From: Candidatus Woesearchaeota archaeon
GTDB lineage: Archaea > Nanobdellota > Nanobdellia > Woesearchaeales > ARS49
Direction of reading: 5' to 3'
NCBI GenBank assembly: GCA_019322895.1
Contig: JAHWHZ010000003.1
Location: 183,874 to 247,873, forward strand
Length of the DNA: 64,000 nucleotides
Positions within the stretch are counted from its first letter, which is position 1. Each line of letters opens with the position of its first letter. Of this stretch, positions 10,169-19,100 are shown piece after piece. The notes beneath the pieces are model-generated. The model was not told the origin of the DNA. It saw nothing but the letters and a program-made list of their open reading frames with translations, and made no database searches. Position numbers and translations under genes: made by a program.

Positions 10169-11782
10169 ATGAAAAAGATATTGCTGCTTTTTGCAATGAT
10201 TTCTCTAATTATCCCTATAGTTTATGCTCCGCCGCCAGGGTCTGCTTTTGCTCCTGGAGGAAACATAACCCAGATAAATATTTCAGGAGTGATAATCACG
10301 CCTCACTGGCAGGGTTATGCAGGCATAATGACTTATGGGGTCAATCCCACTGCGCCGACAACAGTGAATGCAACTGGCAGTAATGTAACTGGCCAGGGTT
10401 TTCACCTGCAAACCATCTGCAACAATCCTGCATCAATTGTAGGCTTTATCTTGTTCAGCAATTCAAGCGCAAATCCCGTGGGCCTCGTGCCTGGAAACCT
10501 CAGCATTCTTGATGCAATGATACCAAGCACAGAGAACGGCTCTGCAACCTTCACAAAGACATCGAACTTTAATTTTCCATCCGCAGGCATCGTAAATAAT
10601 GTTCCTACAACACACACTTATATCAACAGTGCCGCACAAAACACGACATTCAGGGAGGGATATTTCAATGATGCTGCAGGAAACATTGTCTTTGCAACAG
10701 AGGTAAATTTTGTGCCCCCGCAAGGATATAACACAAGCAGTTTCAGCTATCAAATAATGGTTGCAGCCCCGAATTTTACCACTCTTCCTTATTATATATT
10801 CAGTGATTTAAATGTCACATGCCCGCCGTCTCCTGGCCCAGGAGGAGTGGGTGGAGGAGGTGCAGGAAGGTTTTGTGTAGAGCAGTGGGAATGCGATGAG
10901 TGGGGCCCATGCATAAATGGAATCCAGAAAAGGACGTGCAAGAAAACAAGGATTTGTCCGCTTTATTCTTCTGGATATGAGCCTCCTACAGAGATGTCTT
11001 GCGGCGACTACACACCTGAAAAGCCGGAGTATCAAGAAGAAATAATTGAAAAAAAGATTTCTTTTGAAGATATATTCAATAATATTGAATTAATTGTTCC
11101 AGAATATCTTGATGTTATCGCGCTAAAGCCCGAAACATTTGGGGCAGGCGTAAGGAATAACAATGACATTTCTCTTGAAAACATGAATTTTCAGCTGGAT
11201 TTCCCTGAGACGATGAGCAGTTTCCTGCCAATACATCAATTCAAGAATGTGTTATGGGATTCTTTAGGGATTGGATGGCATTTAAGGCCGTTTAAGCAGA
11301 AAAAACAGTCATGGAAATTCAAGGCTCCGCAAGGATTAAGGATAAGCCCGCATTCTGAATATTCCGGCGATATAACAATAATGCCTCCTGCTATGCTGCC
11401 GCAGGAAGTGCCTGCTGCACTCACTTTATTGATGGGTGAAAGGACAGTCAAGACAGAGTTCATCAAAATACGTTCTGCTGTTGATGGATTTGATGCAGGC
11501 TATGATTTTAATCCAGAGACAAAATTATTAACTTTGTTCTTTATCGTCGATAACAGAGGAAAGCCTGTGAAGAAAAACACCTTCATTGAGTTTAATCTTA
11601 ACAAGGGAAGATGCACAAAAATAGCTGAGCTTTACGGGCCGTATAATTTTCCTGCTAATGAGATAACAATACTTGCGCAGGAATACAAGATGAGCATAAC
11701 AGGAGAATATGAATTAAAAGCACGGCTTCACAATATGAAAGAAGAGAATGAGGTGAATAAAAAATGTATTATTTCGGGGTAG
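10169..11782 (+). CDS. Secreted protein with W-x-G domain, Cys-rich TSP1-like motif and Ig-like tail
   Basis: A 537-residue protein. Its signal peptide (1-20) ends V-Y-A before a Pro-rich mature start. Residues about 28-215 form the domain shared with the two upstream proteins: G-G-N-I-T, then H-W-Q-G-Y-A-G, ending P-Y-Y-I-F-S-D-L-N. A Gly-rich linker follows (about 222-232), then a thrombospondin-1-like stretch, W-E-C-D-E-W-G-P-C, with further cysteines (about 235-280), and beta-rich C-terminal domains (about 300-537). No C-terminal membrane helix is present, so retention at the surface, if any, needs partners such as the neighbouring membrane proteins. The same W-x-C-x-x-W-G-P-C motif occurs in the lipoprotein at 12169. 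The 3' end overlaps the next mini-gene by 19 nt. Confidence 0.8.
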   Translation: MKKILLLFAMISLIIPIVYAPPPGSAFAPGGNITQINISGVIITPHWQGYAGIMTYGVNPTAPTTVNATGSNVTGQGFHLQTICNNPASIVGFILFSNSSANPVGLVPGNLSILDAMIPSTENGSATFTKTSNFNFPSAGIVNNVPTTHTYINSAAQNTTFREGYFNDAAGNIVFATEVNFVPPQGYNTSSFSYQIMVAAPNFTTLPYYIFSDLNVTCPPSPGPGGVGGGGAGRFCVEQWECDEWGPCINGIQKRTCKKTRICPLYSSGYEPPTEMSCGDYTPEKPEYQEEIIEKKISFEDIFNNIELIVPEYLDVIALKPETFGAGVRNNNDISLENMNFQLDFPETMSSFLPIHQFKNVLWDSLGIGWHLRPFKQKKQSWKFKAPQGLRISPHSEYSGDITIMPPAMLPQEVPAALTLLMGERTVKTEFIKIRSAVDGFDAGYDFNPETKLLTLFFIVDNRGKPVKKNTFIEFNLNKGRCTKIAELYGPYNFPANEITILAQEYKMSITGEYELKARLHNMKEENEVNKKCIISG

Positions 11783-11880
11783 ATATTCCTGTCGGGACTG
11801 TGATAGGGATTAATTTTTTATTGAGCTTGGTGATTTTGATATTATTGATTTGGATGATCAGAAAAGGTGGTAGAAGATGA
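11764..11880 (+). CDS. 38-residue single-pass membrane mini-protein
   Basis: The ATG at 11764 lies inside the end of the preceding gene and is preceded by a clean GAGGTGA site at proper spacing. The product starts M-Y-Y-F-G-V-D-I-P-V, has one hydrophobic helix (about residues 13-32, rich in L, I, V) and ends R-K-G-G-R-R. By the positive-inside rule the C-terminus is cytoplasmic and the N-terminus outside. The stop overlaps the next start as ATGA. It resembles that next mini-protein in layout and in its N-terminal [YF]-[FL]-G-x-[DN]-[IL]-P motif. I recognise no family; length and function cannot be judged from sequence alone. Confidence 0.7.
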   Translation: MYYFGVDIPVGTVIGINFLLSLVILILLIWMIRKGGRR

Positions 11881-11975
11881 TTTTCTTGGGAATGAACCTT
11901 CCATGGGCAGAGATGCTTACAGTGCTGCAGGTGCTGATAATAATATTGCTGATTTATCTGATTAGAAAGCACTAG
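11877..11975 (+). CDS. 32-residue single-pass membrane mini-protein, paralogue of its neighbour
   Basis: It starts at the ATGA overlap with the preceding mini-gene, which is typical of translational coupling. The sequence begins M-I-F-L-G-M-N-L-P-W, has a helix at about 13-29 and ends I-R-K-H. The N-terminal L-G-M-N-L-P matches F-G-V-D-I-P of the 38-residue protein, so the two look like diverged duplicates. The position at the end of an operon of exported surface proteins suggests a role in assembling or anchoring them, perhaps as small membrane partners of the large products. That is inference. Confidence 0.65.
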   Translation: MIFLGMNLPWAEMLTVLQVLIIILLIYLIRKH

Positions 11976-11992
11976 AGATAAGCGGCAAAAGA

Positions 11993-12087
11993 CCAATGAC
12001 GCGCTACGTTCTGATACTGAAATCGCCTGCAAACCAGATTTATCAGATACTGCAGTAGAAACCGCGAACTTCGCAAGGCGTCATTGG
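11993..12087. ncRNA. Possible structured RNA element (10-bp closing stem)
   Basis: CCAATGACGC (11993-12002) and GCGTCATTGG (12078-12087) are perfect complements enclosing 75 nt. Inside are two smaller inverted repeats: CTGCA/TGCAG (12027-12055), and GCGAA/TTCGC (12064-12074). Nothing here is coding. It does not fold as a tRNA and shows no convincing C/D or H/ACA boxes. It may be a small RNA or a structured 3' UTR of the upstream operon. Confidence 0.3.
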
Positions 12088-12107
12088 CGCTAAATGTGCA
12101 GATAAGA

Positions 12108-12126
12108 CCAAAAAGTTTATATATAA
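12108..12126 (+). promoter_or_regulatory. BRE/TATA promoter for the 12169 lipoprotein
   Basis: CCAAAAAG followed by TTTATATATAA is one of the best BRE plus TATA matches in the window. The expected transcription start is near 12146, giving a leader of only about 23 nt. Confidence 0.6.
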
Positions 12127-12165
12127 TATCCTCTCAAAACTCAGTATTTAAAAGAGAGAGGATAT
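12126..12165. promoter_or_regulatory. 10-bp perfect inverted repeat between TATA box and start codon
   Basis: ATATCCTCTC (12126-12135) and GAGAGGATAT (12156-12165) flank 20 nt. The right arm contains the purine-rich ribosome site for ATG 12169. If transcription starts near 12146 the left arm is not in the RNA, so the repeat would act as a DNA operator; with an earlier start it would be a hairpin hiding the ribosome site. Confidence 0.4.
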
Positions 12166-12168
12166 CCA

Positions 12169-15100
12169 ATGAAAAAGATCGTTTTATTTGCAATTCTTCT
12201 AACGTTAAGCCTTGTGCTTTTAAGCTGTGAATTCAGGCCTTTGGGAAAAGCTCCTTACCTGCCGGCAGCAGACCTTGCTGGCTTCCCGAAGAATATCGTG
12301 GATCCAGGATATTTCCTGGGTGTTCCATCTACTGTGCCTGTTGATGTTCTTGCTGGAAGTGCGTATACTTCTATTGCAAACAATCTCATAGCAGGAATGG
12401 AGCAGGACATGTGCGTAGGAGGCCCTCCTTGCTTGTATAACCTTACTCCGAATTTTATTTCACAGCCAAGCAACAGGTTTGTTGCTGTGGGAACCTGTGA
12501 TGATGCTTATATGAGTAATTTGCTTGACCCAAGCACCTGCCAGGCATTGGTTCCTGGAAAAGCTGTCATTCAATATGTCGGTGATTATAAGATTGCAGTT
12601 GCTGGTGCAACACTTGCAGATGTTTCTGAAGCAGTGAACATTTTGCTTGCGCATAATGAGTGGCAGTTAAACGGCTATTATTCAGACATATTAAACACAG
12701 AAACTATTCTTGCAGCAAGCCACAAGGATGTGGACGGCAACATTGAATATATTGAGAAATTTTATTTCAAGCCAGGAAAAAACAAGATAACAAATCCCTT
12801 GATTCTTCCTGTTGACAAACAGTTGATAACGTCTTTCTTTTCAGTGATAATGGATAAGATTAATTCAGTGTATCATTACAATCCATTGCTTGCAGAAGAA
12901 TACGAAGTCTTTAATGCAGTTCCTGCTGACAGCCCTGCTCCAGGCAACCTTAATCATTTTGGTGTTGCAGGAGAGACTTATATTGTTGATGCTAAAGAGG
13001 CAGCAATTGTCACAATAACAGGTGTTACAGCATCGCTTGCAATTCAAGCAAGTGCAGTATACACTGGAAACGGAGATGAAGCAAGCATTTCAACAGGCGG
13101 CTCAGTCATAGACACAAATCTTGTTGCGCAGGCATTCATAACAGGCTCTGCTGTTGCTCCAATAACAGGAGCTGCTTTTGCAGGCCAGACAAACACGATG
13201 ATTGCTTGTGATGAACAAACTGGTGAAGGAGATAATCCTTATGTTTATGGAGAAGTGAGATACACAGGCATCACAAGAAGAGCTGATACTTGTGTTGACC
13301 AAGACACCCTCACAGAATATTACTGTGTTGACGGCGAGATTTATGAAACAGAATACAAGGCATATCCAGGGACAAAGTGCGTGGGCGGCGCTTTTGATGT
13401 GCAGCCTTTGTTAAGATGTTATAGAACTGCGTGGGGCATGAGAGATGACCGCGCAATTGTAGGCATGTCCTGTCCAGACGGCTGGGTGCTGGAATATGTG
13501 CTTGGCCTTATTTACAAGAATTCTGCTCCTGGAAGAAGTCCTTTGTATGCCTGCTATAGGGAAACTGATGCTACACGCCCAGGACATAGCGAACATCATT
13601 ATTTAGACCATTTTGTTTCAACTGATTCAAACTGCGAAGACAAGAAAGGAGAAGGGCAGCCGCTTCTTGGCTACGTAAGTTCTAGTGAGATTCCTGGCAT
13701 TACCTATCCAATTCACAGGTGTTGGCCACAGGACGATATTGGATCATCAATATGGAATCATTTTGTGACAAATACAGCCTGCACTGATGAATATGATTGG
13801 GCTTCTGAAATGCATGAAGAGGGAACATGGCACATCATTGCTCCTTGCATAGGACCAGAAAAAGGAGAAATGGATCCTTACACTAAGCAAAGTGTTGATG
13901 CAGTTGGTGATGATGGTGCATTGCATACTGGTCTTGAAAATTATTGCGATCCAAATCAGCCAGGTCATTTAATAATGTATGGTTGTGATTCTGGAGCTGC
14001 TGCAAATTATGTTATGAAAGAAGAGTTGTGCAAAGGAGAAAATGATTACTTGATGGGATGTGAAGATGGTGCCTGCTTAAGGCCTCCTGCAGGAATAGGA
14101 GAGGCCTGCACTTTTGAAGGAGGATGCAGAGATGCTGGCTATGAATGCATTGAAGGCATCTGCACAAGAAAAATACCTATTTACATGGGCGCAGATCAAA
14201 GCATTACTAAAACACAGACTGCACAGCTTGTCGGATATGTATTAGATCAAGGTGTTGATAATGTTCCTAACACCCAACTGGTTATAACTTGTGAGCAGCA
14301 GGTTGATGAAGAGTGGGAATATGAAGGGACTGCAACCACCTGCAGGTCTGGAACAATACCTAGAGAAACATTAGGTTATCTTTTCTATAATTACCAGCCG
14401 ACAGGGACTGTTAAGTTTCCATTTCCATTGCTTTCTGCGCATAATTACTATTTTTATCCAGAATCTTACTGCGGTGACGGCATTGTAGATCCTGGGGAAG
14501 AATGCGATATTGCAAAAGCAAATCCAACGCAGGATTGCGACCAAAGCGAATATGATTCCTGGTTTGGTGACTGCACTGACACATCCTGTGATCTTTGCGA
14601 GTGCAAAGGAGTTTTGGATTGCAACGCATGCGTTATGGGTAGTGCAGATTATTGTTCTTACTGCACTCATTGCGGAGATGGTGTCGTGAATTGCGGAGAG
14701 CAGTGCGAGCCTCCAAATACGGCAACGTGCGATGCAGCCTGCATGGACATAGTAGTTACTCCGCCAGGAGTTCCTCCATTAGTCCCGCCGCCAAGCCCTC
14801 CTGCAACACCGCCATTGCCTCATCAATTTTACGGTTGGGTGTTCAATGCAACTCCAGGAATGCCTGTCTTGGCAGTTATGCAGGGCGTGAATTTCCCGAC
14901 AATTGTAGATGCAAATATATTATACGGCTATAATCCATTGTTCTTGATTACAGGAACAACAAACGGCACAAACATTGCGTTTTATGTGAATAATAGTTTT
15001 GACCAGAATTATCCATTCCAGCAAGGCGGCCTGACAAGACTGGACTTGACATTCACTCCAGGAGCACCAGGTCCTGTCTGCGGAAATGGAATGGTAGAAG

Positions 15101-15981
15101 CTGGTGAGCAGTGTGATCCTCCTGACGGCATAACTTGCGGCCCTAACTGCCAGTGGCTGCATAATTGTTCAGATAATATCATTAACTTTGGCGAGACAGA
15201 TATTGACTGCGGAGGACCGATTTGCCCTCCTTGTGCAAATGGACAGATGTGTGTAAGAAACAGGGACTGCATAAGCAATTACTGTTCTAATGGAATCTGC
15301 AAGAAACGCCCTACACCAAGTGTTGGTGGCGGCGGTGGAGGCGGCAGAGGCCGTCCTGCAGAAGAATTTTATGGAACGCCATTGCCTTCAGAAACAATAA
15401 GTGAAGCAGAATGCTTTGATGACTGGATTTGCGATCCTTGGGGCCCTTGCATTGCAGGACTGCAGGAAAGGATGTGTTTCTTGAATGATTATCCTGAATG
15501 CACTTTAGTGCTGGAAAAACCAATCACAAATCAGACATGCGAGCTGCCTCCTGTTCCAGAAGCAGTTCCAACATGCTTTGACGGCATACAGAATCAGGAT
15601 GAGACCTTCCCTGACTGTGGAGGAAGCATCTGCAAGCCTTGTGACCCAGGACTGCCTTGTATCCTTGGCAGGGATTGTGTAACTGGCTTTTGTGATCCTG
15701 TCGTAGAGATGTGCAGCTGGCCTCCTGTTGAAGAGGTTCCAAAGCCAGCAAGCAATTGGTGGATATGGCTTATATTGGGCTTGATAATTGTTGGCGGCGG
15801 AGGAGCAATCATATACCTGCTTGCAGCAAAAAAGAAAGCGCATCCAGACCATAGAGTGAAGGATTTAAGGGAATACGTTGAAAAATTCAAGAAAAAAGGT
15901 GTTTCAGAAGCAAAGATACGCAGAAAAGTACTTTCACACGGCTGGAAAAAAGCAGACTGGGAAAAAGTCAAAGGAATATAA
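12169..15981 (+). CDS. Large Cys-rich surface lipoprotein with C-terminal membrane helix
   Basis: A 1270-residue protein. Residues 1-20 form a lipoprotein signal with lipobox L-L-S-C (Cys20). Residues about 80-175 carry G-D-Y-K-I-A-V-A-G-A-T and a helix, a pattern seen in archaeal S-layer-like modules. Disulfide-rich repeats follow: C-G-D-G-I-V-D-P-G-E-E-C-D types (about 767, 834, 970; DUF4215-like), two G-x-x-N-x-x-E-T-x-x-D-C-G-G modules (about 1003 and 1138), and a W-x-C-x-x-W-G-P-C TSP1-like motif (about 1085). A Gly-rich spacer precedes the TSP1-like part. A transmembrane helix (about 1197-1220) leads to a 48-residue cytoplasmic tail with a G-V-S-x-x-K-I-R-R-K-V-L-x-x-G-W motif. Having both a lipobox and a C-terminal helix is unusual. 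Probable adhesin or envelope component; no enzymatic site is seen. Confidence 0.8.
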   Translation: MKKIVLFAILLTLSLVLLSCEFRPLGKAPYLPAADLAGFPKNIVDPGYFLGVPSTVPVDVLAGSAYTSIANNLIAGMEQDMCVGGPPCLYNLTPNFISQPSNRFVAVGTCDDAYMSNLLDPSTCQALVPGKAVIQYVGDYKIAVAGATLADVSEAVNILLAHNEWQLNGYYSDILNTETILAASHKDVDGNIEYIEKFYFKPGKNKITNPLILPVDKQLITSFFSVIMDKINSVYHYNPLLAEEYEVFNAVPADSPAPGNLNHFGVAGETYIVDAKEAAIVTITGVTASLAIQASAVYTGNGDEASISTGGSVIDTNLVAQAFITGSAVAPITGAAFAGQTNTMIACDEQTGEGDNPYVYGEVRYTGITRRADTCVDQDTLTEYYCVDGEIYETEYKAYPGTKCVGGAFDVQPLLRCYRTAWGMRDDRAIVGMSCPDGWVLEYVLGLIYKNSAPGRSPLYACYRETDATRPGHSEHHYLDHFVSTDSNCEDKKGEGQPLLGYVSSSEIPGITYPIHRCWPQDDIGSSIWNHFVTNTACTDEYDWASEMHEEGTWHIIAPCIGPEKGEMDPYTKQSVDAVGDDGALHTGLENYCDPNQPGHLIMYGCDSGAAANYVMKEELCKGENDYLMGCEDGACLRPPAGIGEACTFEGGCRDAGYECIEGICTRKIPIYMGADQSITKTQTAQLVGYVLDQGVDNVPNTQLVITCEQQVDEEWEYEGTATTCRSGTIPRETLGYLFYNYQPTGTVKFPFPLLSAHNYYFYPESYCGDGIVDPGEECDIAKANPTQDCDQSEYDSWFGDCTDTSCDLCECKGVLDCNACVMGSADYCSYCTHCGDGVVNCGEQCEPPNTATCDAACMDIVVTPPGVPPLVPPPSPPATPPLPHQFYGWVFNATPGMPVLAVMQGVNFPTIVDANILYGYNPLFLITGTTNGTNIAFYVNNSFDQNYPFQQGGLTRLDLTFTPGAPGPVCGNGMVEAGEQCDPPDGITCGPNCQWLHNCSDNIINFGETDIDCGGPICPPCANGQMCVRNRDCISNYCSNGICKKRPTPSVGGGGGGGRGRPAEEFYGTPLPSETISEAECFDDWICDPWGPCIAGLQERMCFLNDYPECTLVLEKPITNQTCELPPVPEAVPTCFDGIQNQDETFPDCGGSICKPCDPGLPCILGRDCVTGFCDPVVEMCSWPPVEEVPKPASNWWIWLILGLIIVGGGGAIIYLLAAKKKAHPDHRVKDLREYVEKFKKKGVSEAKIRRKVLSHGWKKADWEKVKGI

Positions 15982-15991
15982 ATTATATTAA

Positions 15992-16009
15992 TTTTTTTTA
16001 TTTCTTTTC
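15992..16009 (+). terminator. Oligo-T terminator
   Basis: Two T-runs of 8 and 3-4 bases without a stem lie 11 nt after the stop codon of the lipoprotein gene. Confidence 0.45.
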
Positions 16010-16035
16010 AAAAACAAGCAAAAACTTATAGAAAA

Positions 16036-16045
16036 ATTTATATAG
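16036..16045 (+). promoter_or_regulatory. TATA box for the subtilisin lipoprotein gene
   Basis: ATTTATATAG sits in an AT-rich tract; a second candidate, ATTATATAAAT, lies about 20 nt further on. Either gives a leader of roughly 55-80 nt before ATG 16143. Confidence 0.45.
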
Positions 16046-16108
16046 TTAATATACTATTATATAAATAATCGGGGGATCACAGCAACTTCTAAACTGGGCG
16101 CACTGATT

Positions 16109-16138
16109 TTAACTCGGTTTTTCAAAAAAAAGAGTTAA
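16109..16138 (+). promoter_or_regulatory. Leader hairpin directly before the start codon
   Basis: TTAACTC (16109-16115) pairs with GAGTTAA (16132-16138), and the intervening T5 and A-run can extend the stem. It ends 4 nt before ATG 16143 and no free ribosome site is seen, so it may limit translation of the gene. Confidence 0.4.
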
Positions 16139-16142
16139 GATC

Positions 16143-19100
16143 ATGGAAAAAAATACAAAGTTCCCCATAGACCCTATTCTCATATTCATTCTTATTTCAT
16201 TTTGTTTAGTTTTAAATGCCTGTTCTTCAGATGAGATAACTGCTCATGCAGTTGCAAATACAGCAGATGCTGGCCTTGCAGACACTCTTGCTTTAGGGCT
16301 TGCTGATTCTGATGTTAAAGAGATTATTGAAGAAGTTCCTGAAACTATTGCTCTTGAGCCTGCAAAGCCAAAGATTGAGCAAGAAATAAAGGAAATCATC
16401 AAGGAAAAGCCCAAGGAAAAGGTTGAAGTTGTTCTAACTGTCAAAGATGAGGATGATATTGAGAAGATTTCCAGGATTATTGAAGAAAGCTCTGGAGAAG
16501 TCAAAGGAGAGTTCAAGGTCGGCGATGTAATCTCTGCTGAGATAGAGGCTGAAAAGCTTGAAGAGATATCTGAAGAAGAATCAATTGAAGAAATTACCCT
16601 TGAAAAAGAATATGTCGCGTTTCTTGAGGAAAGCATTCCCCAGATAAAGATTGACTCAGTTGCGTGGGCCAATAACTATACTGGCAAAAAAATAAAGATT
16701 GCAATATTAGATACTGGCATTGAAACAGACCACAGCATGTTCAAGGACAGGATTTTATTGTCTAAATCTTTCAATAATGAGGGTGTTGATGACCTTAATG
16801 GCCACGGCACTCATGTTGCTGGCATTGCCGCCGGCAATTCAAAGTATAAAGGCGCTGCTCCTGATGCTTATCTGCTTAATGCAAAGGTCTTGAACAAGTA
16901 TGGAAGCGGAAAGACCTCCCAGATAATCGCTGGAATCAACTGGGCTCTTGATCCAGATGATGATGAATCAACTGATGATGGCGCTGATATAATCAGCATG
17001 AGCTTTGGCGGGACTCTGACAGATTTAGACGGCCCGCTTGCCTCTGCCATAAAAGATGCCATTAAACAAGGTGTTGTGTTTGTTGCAGCTTCAGGCAATT
17101 GCAAGAAAGGCTGCGGCGGTTTCTTTGGCGTTACCATGCCTGGCAGCATGAAAGAAGTCATTACAGTCGGAGCTGTTGATGAAAAGAACAAGGCAGCATC
17201 TTTCAGCTCTGGAGACACTTTTAATAATTATATCAAGCCAGATATTTCTGCACCTGGCGTTAATATCATGTCTGCAACTATTAATAATGCTTACACATCT
17301 GCAAGCGGAACATCAATGAGCACTCCGATGATTTCCGGCTTGATTGCATTGATGCTTGAGAAAGAATCCTTAAGTCATGCAAAAATAAAAGATAAATTAG
17401 AATCAACTGCAATTGATTTAGGTGATGCAGGAAAAGACATTGATTACGGCTCTGGAATTGTCAACATGAGCGCCTTGTTTGAGATTGAGGAAGTTGACAT
17501 AACAATAAATAAAACTGAAATTAATCAGAGCCCGACTAATAAGAGCAGCATTAATTCAACAGATGATGTAGAAGATTATGCTGGTTTTTACATCACTTCA
17601 CCGATTAATTTAAGCACTTATGCAACTAAAGAGATGTCTATTCAAGAAGTATCAAATGATACGCTTTCTGCTTTAAGCAATTCGCCAAAAGAAGTAAGGA
17701 TAAAGATAAGGAATGATTCTGTAAATGTTGTTGCTGAAGGTTCTGCGCCAGAAGATGCGGGCTTTGAATCAGCTGAATACACAGCAACAGCATCAGGCAA
17801 TGGCTATATAGACTATGATGATGACTATACATACAGCACAGGCGATAGTGATGATGGTGTTGTTTGGGGAGGCGGAGATTTAGATGTGGGGCTTGATGGC
17901 GAAGAATCCGGCACAATGGTCATATGTTATGACTGGTGCGGTGACGGAAATCTAGATCATTGTTTTGCAGATGATCTTGATGACTTCAAATCATGCTGGT
18001 CACAATCCAGCGTACTTAATGGAATATGCAGTAAAAAAAATAAATGCTGGACAGGAAGCAGCTGGGATAATGACCGGGTAATTGACACTGAAGATCCTGG
18101 TGATAAATGGACCTGCAGCATTGCTGCAAGATATTATCGCGATTGCAGTGATTCTGGCTATAAATGGACAGATACAGATTATGAAGATTATCGAGTTATC
18201 TATCCTAGGCAATACAAATGTACAAACCGCAAATCTGGCGGAACATTTTATGACGGAGGCATGTATGATGAAGACAGCAGCTATGAATACTGGCACACGT
18301 TCAAGAGCGGCATAAGCTGCAGCGGCAACTTTGTCTGCGATGAAGGCAAGGATGATTCAAAAGCAGACTTTGGAGACGATGGTGATTCAAAACCAAATGA
18401 GCCTTGCTCTTTGCCAGACGGCAAGGGGGATTGTGATAAAGCAGACCATTGCTTCTCTGGCTCGCATTGCTCTTGTGTTGGATTATGCTGGGGAGACACA
18501 TCAACAGACTATTGCTGTCCAAGCGGCGAGGAATGGCTTGGCTCAAAATGCGGAAAAGAATGCACAGCACAATACACTGGAAATGTAAGATGCAGCGGAG
18601 ACAAGATACAGAAAGAATATCAAAAAAAGGACTGCTCAACTGAATGGCATGATGATACAACCTGCAGCGGTTTGCAGAAGTGCTCAAGCGGGCAGTGTGT
18701 TGCAAAAACTTGTTCAGACTTCGGCCAGCCATATGGCGCCTGCTCAACAGAGTACAGCAAGAAAAGGCAGGGAAATGATGTATTGGAATGCAAGGATCAG
18801 ATAGTGTTCGGCCAAAAATTCTGCTGGGAAAAGATTTCTTCTTTAGGAGACAGCGATTTCTGCTCGCAATTGACTACGTTTAGCCAGACATGCGGATATG
18901 GCGAATATGATTGCGATGCAAACAAAGGCCAGTGCGGCACTAATTTATATTGCGTAGGCAATATATGGGGTGACAAGGGATGCTGCAAGACAGGAGAATC
19001 CTGGAATACAAATTCTCACACCTGCTACTGCCCGGACAATGACGGTGACGGGCATTCAATAAAAGCCTGCGGAGGAGACGATTGCGATGACAGCGATAGT

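Noticed and set aside
11993..12087. A tRNA gene
   Set aside because: The closing stem is 10 bp and there is no T-loop, anticodon arm or CCA-type geometry.
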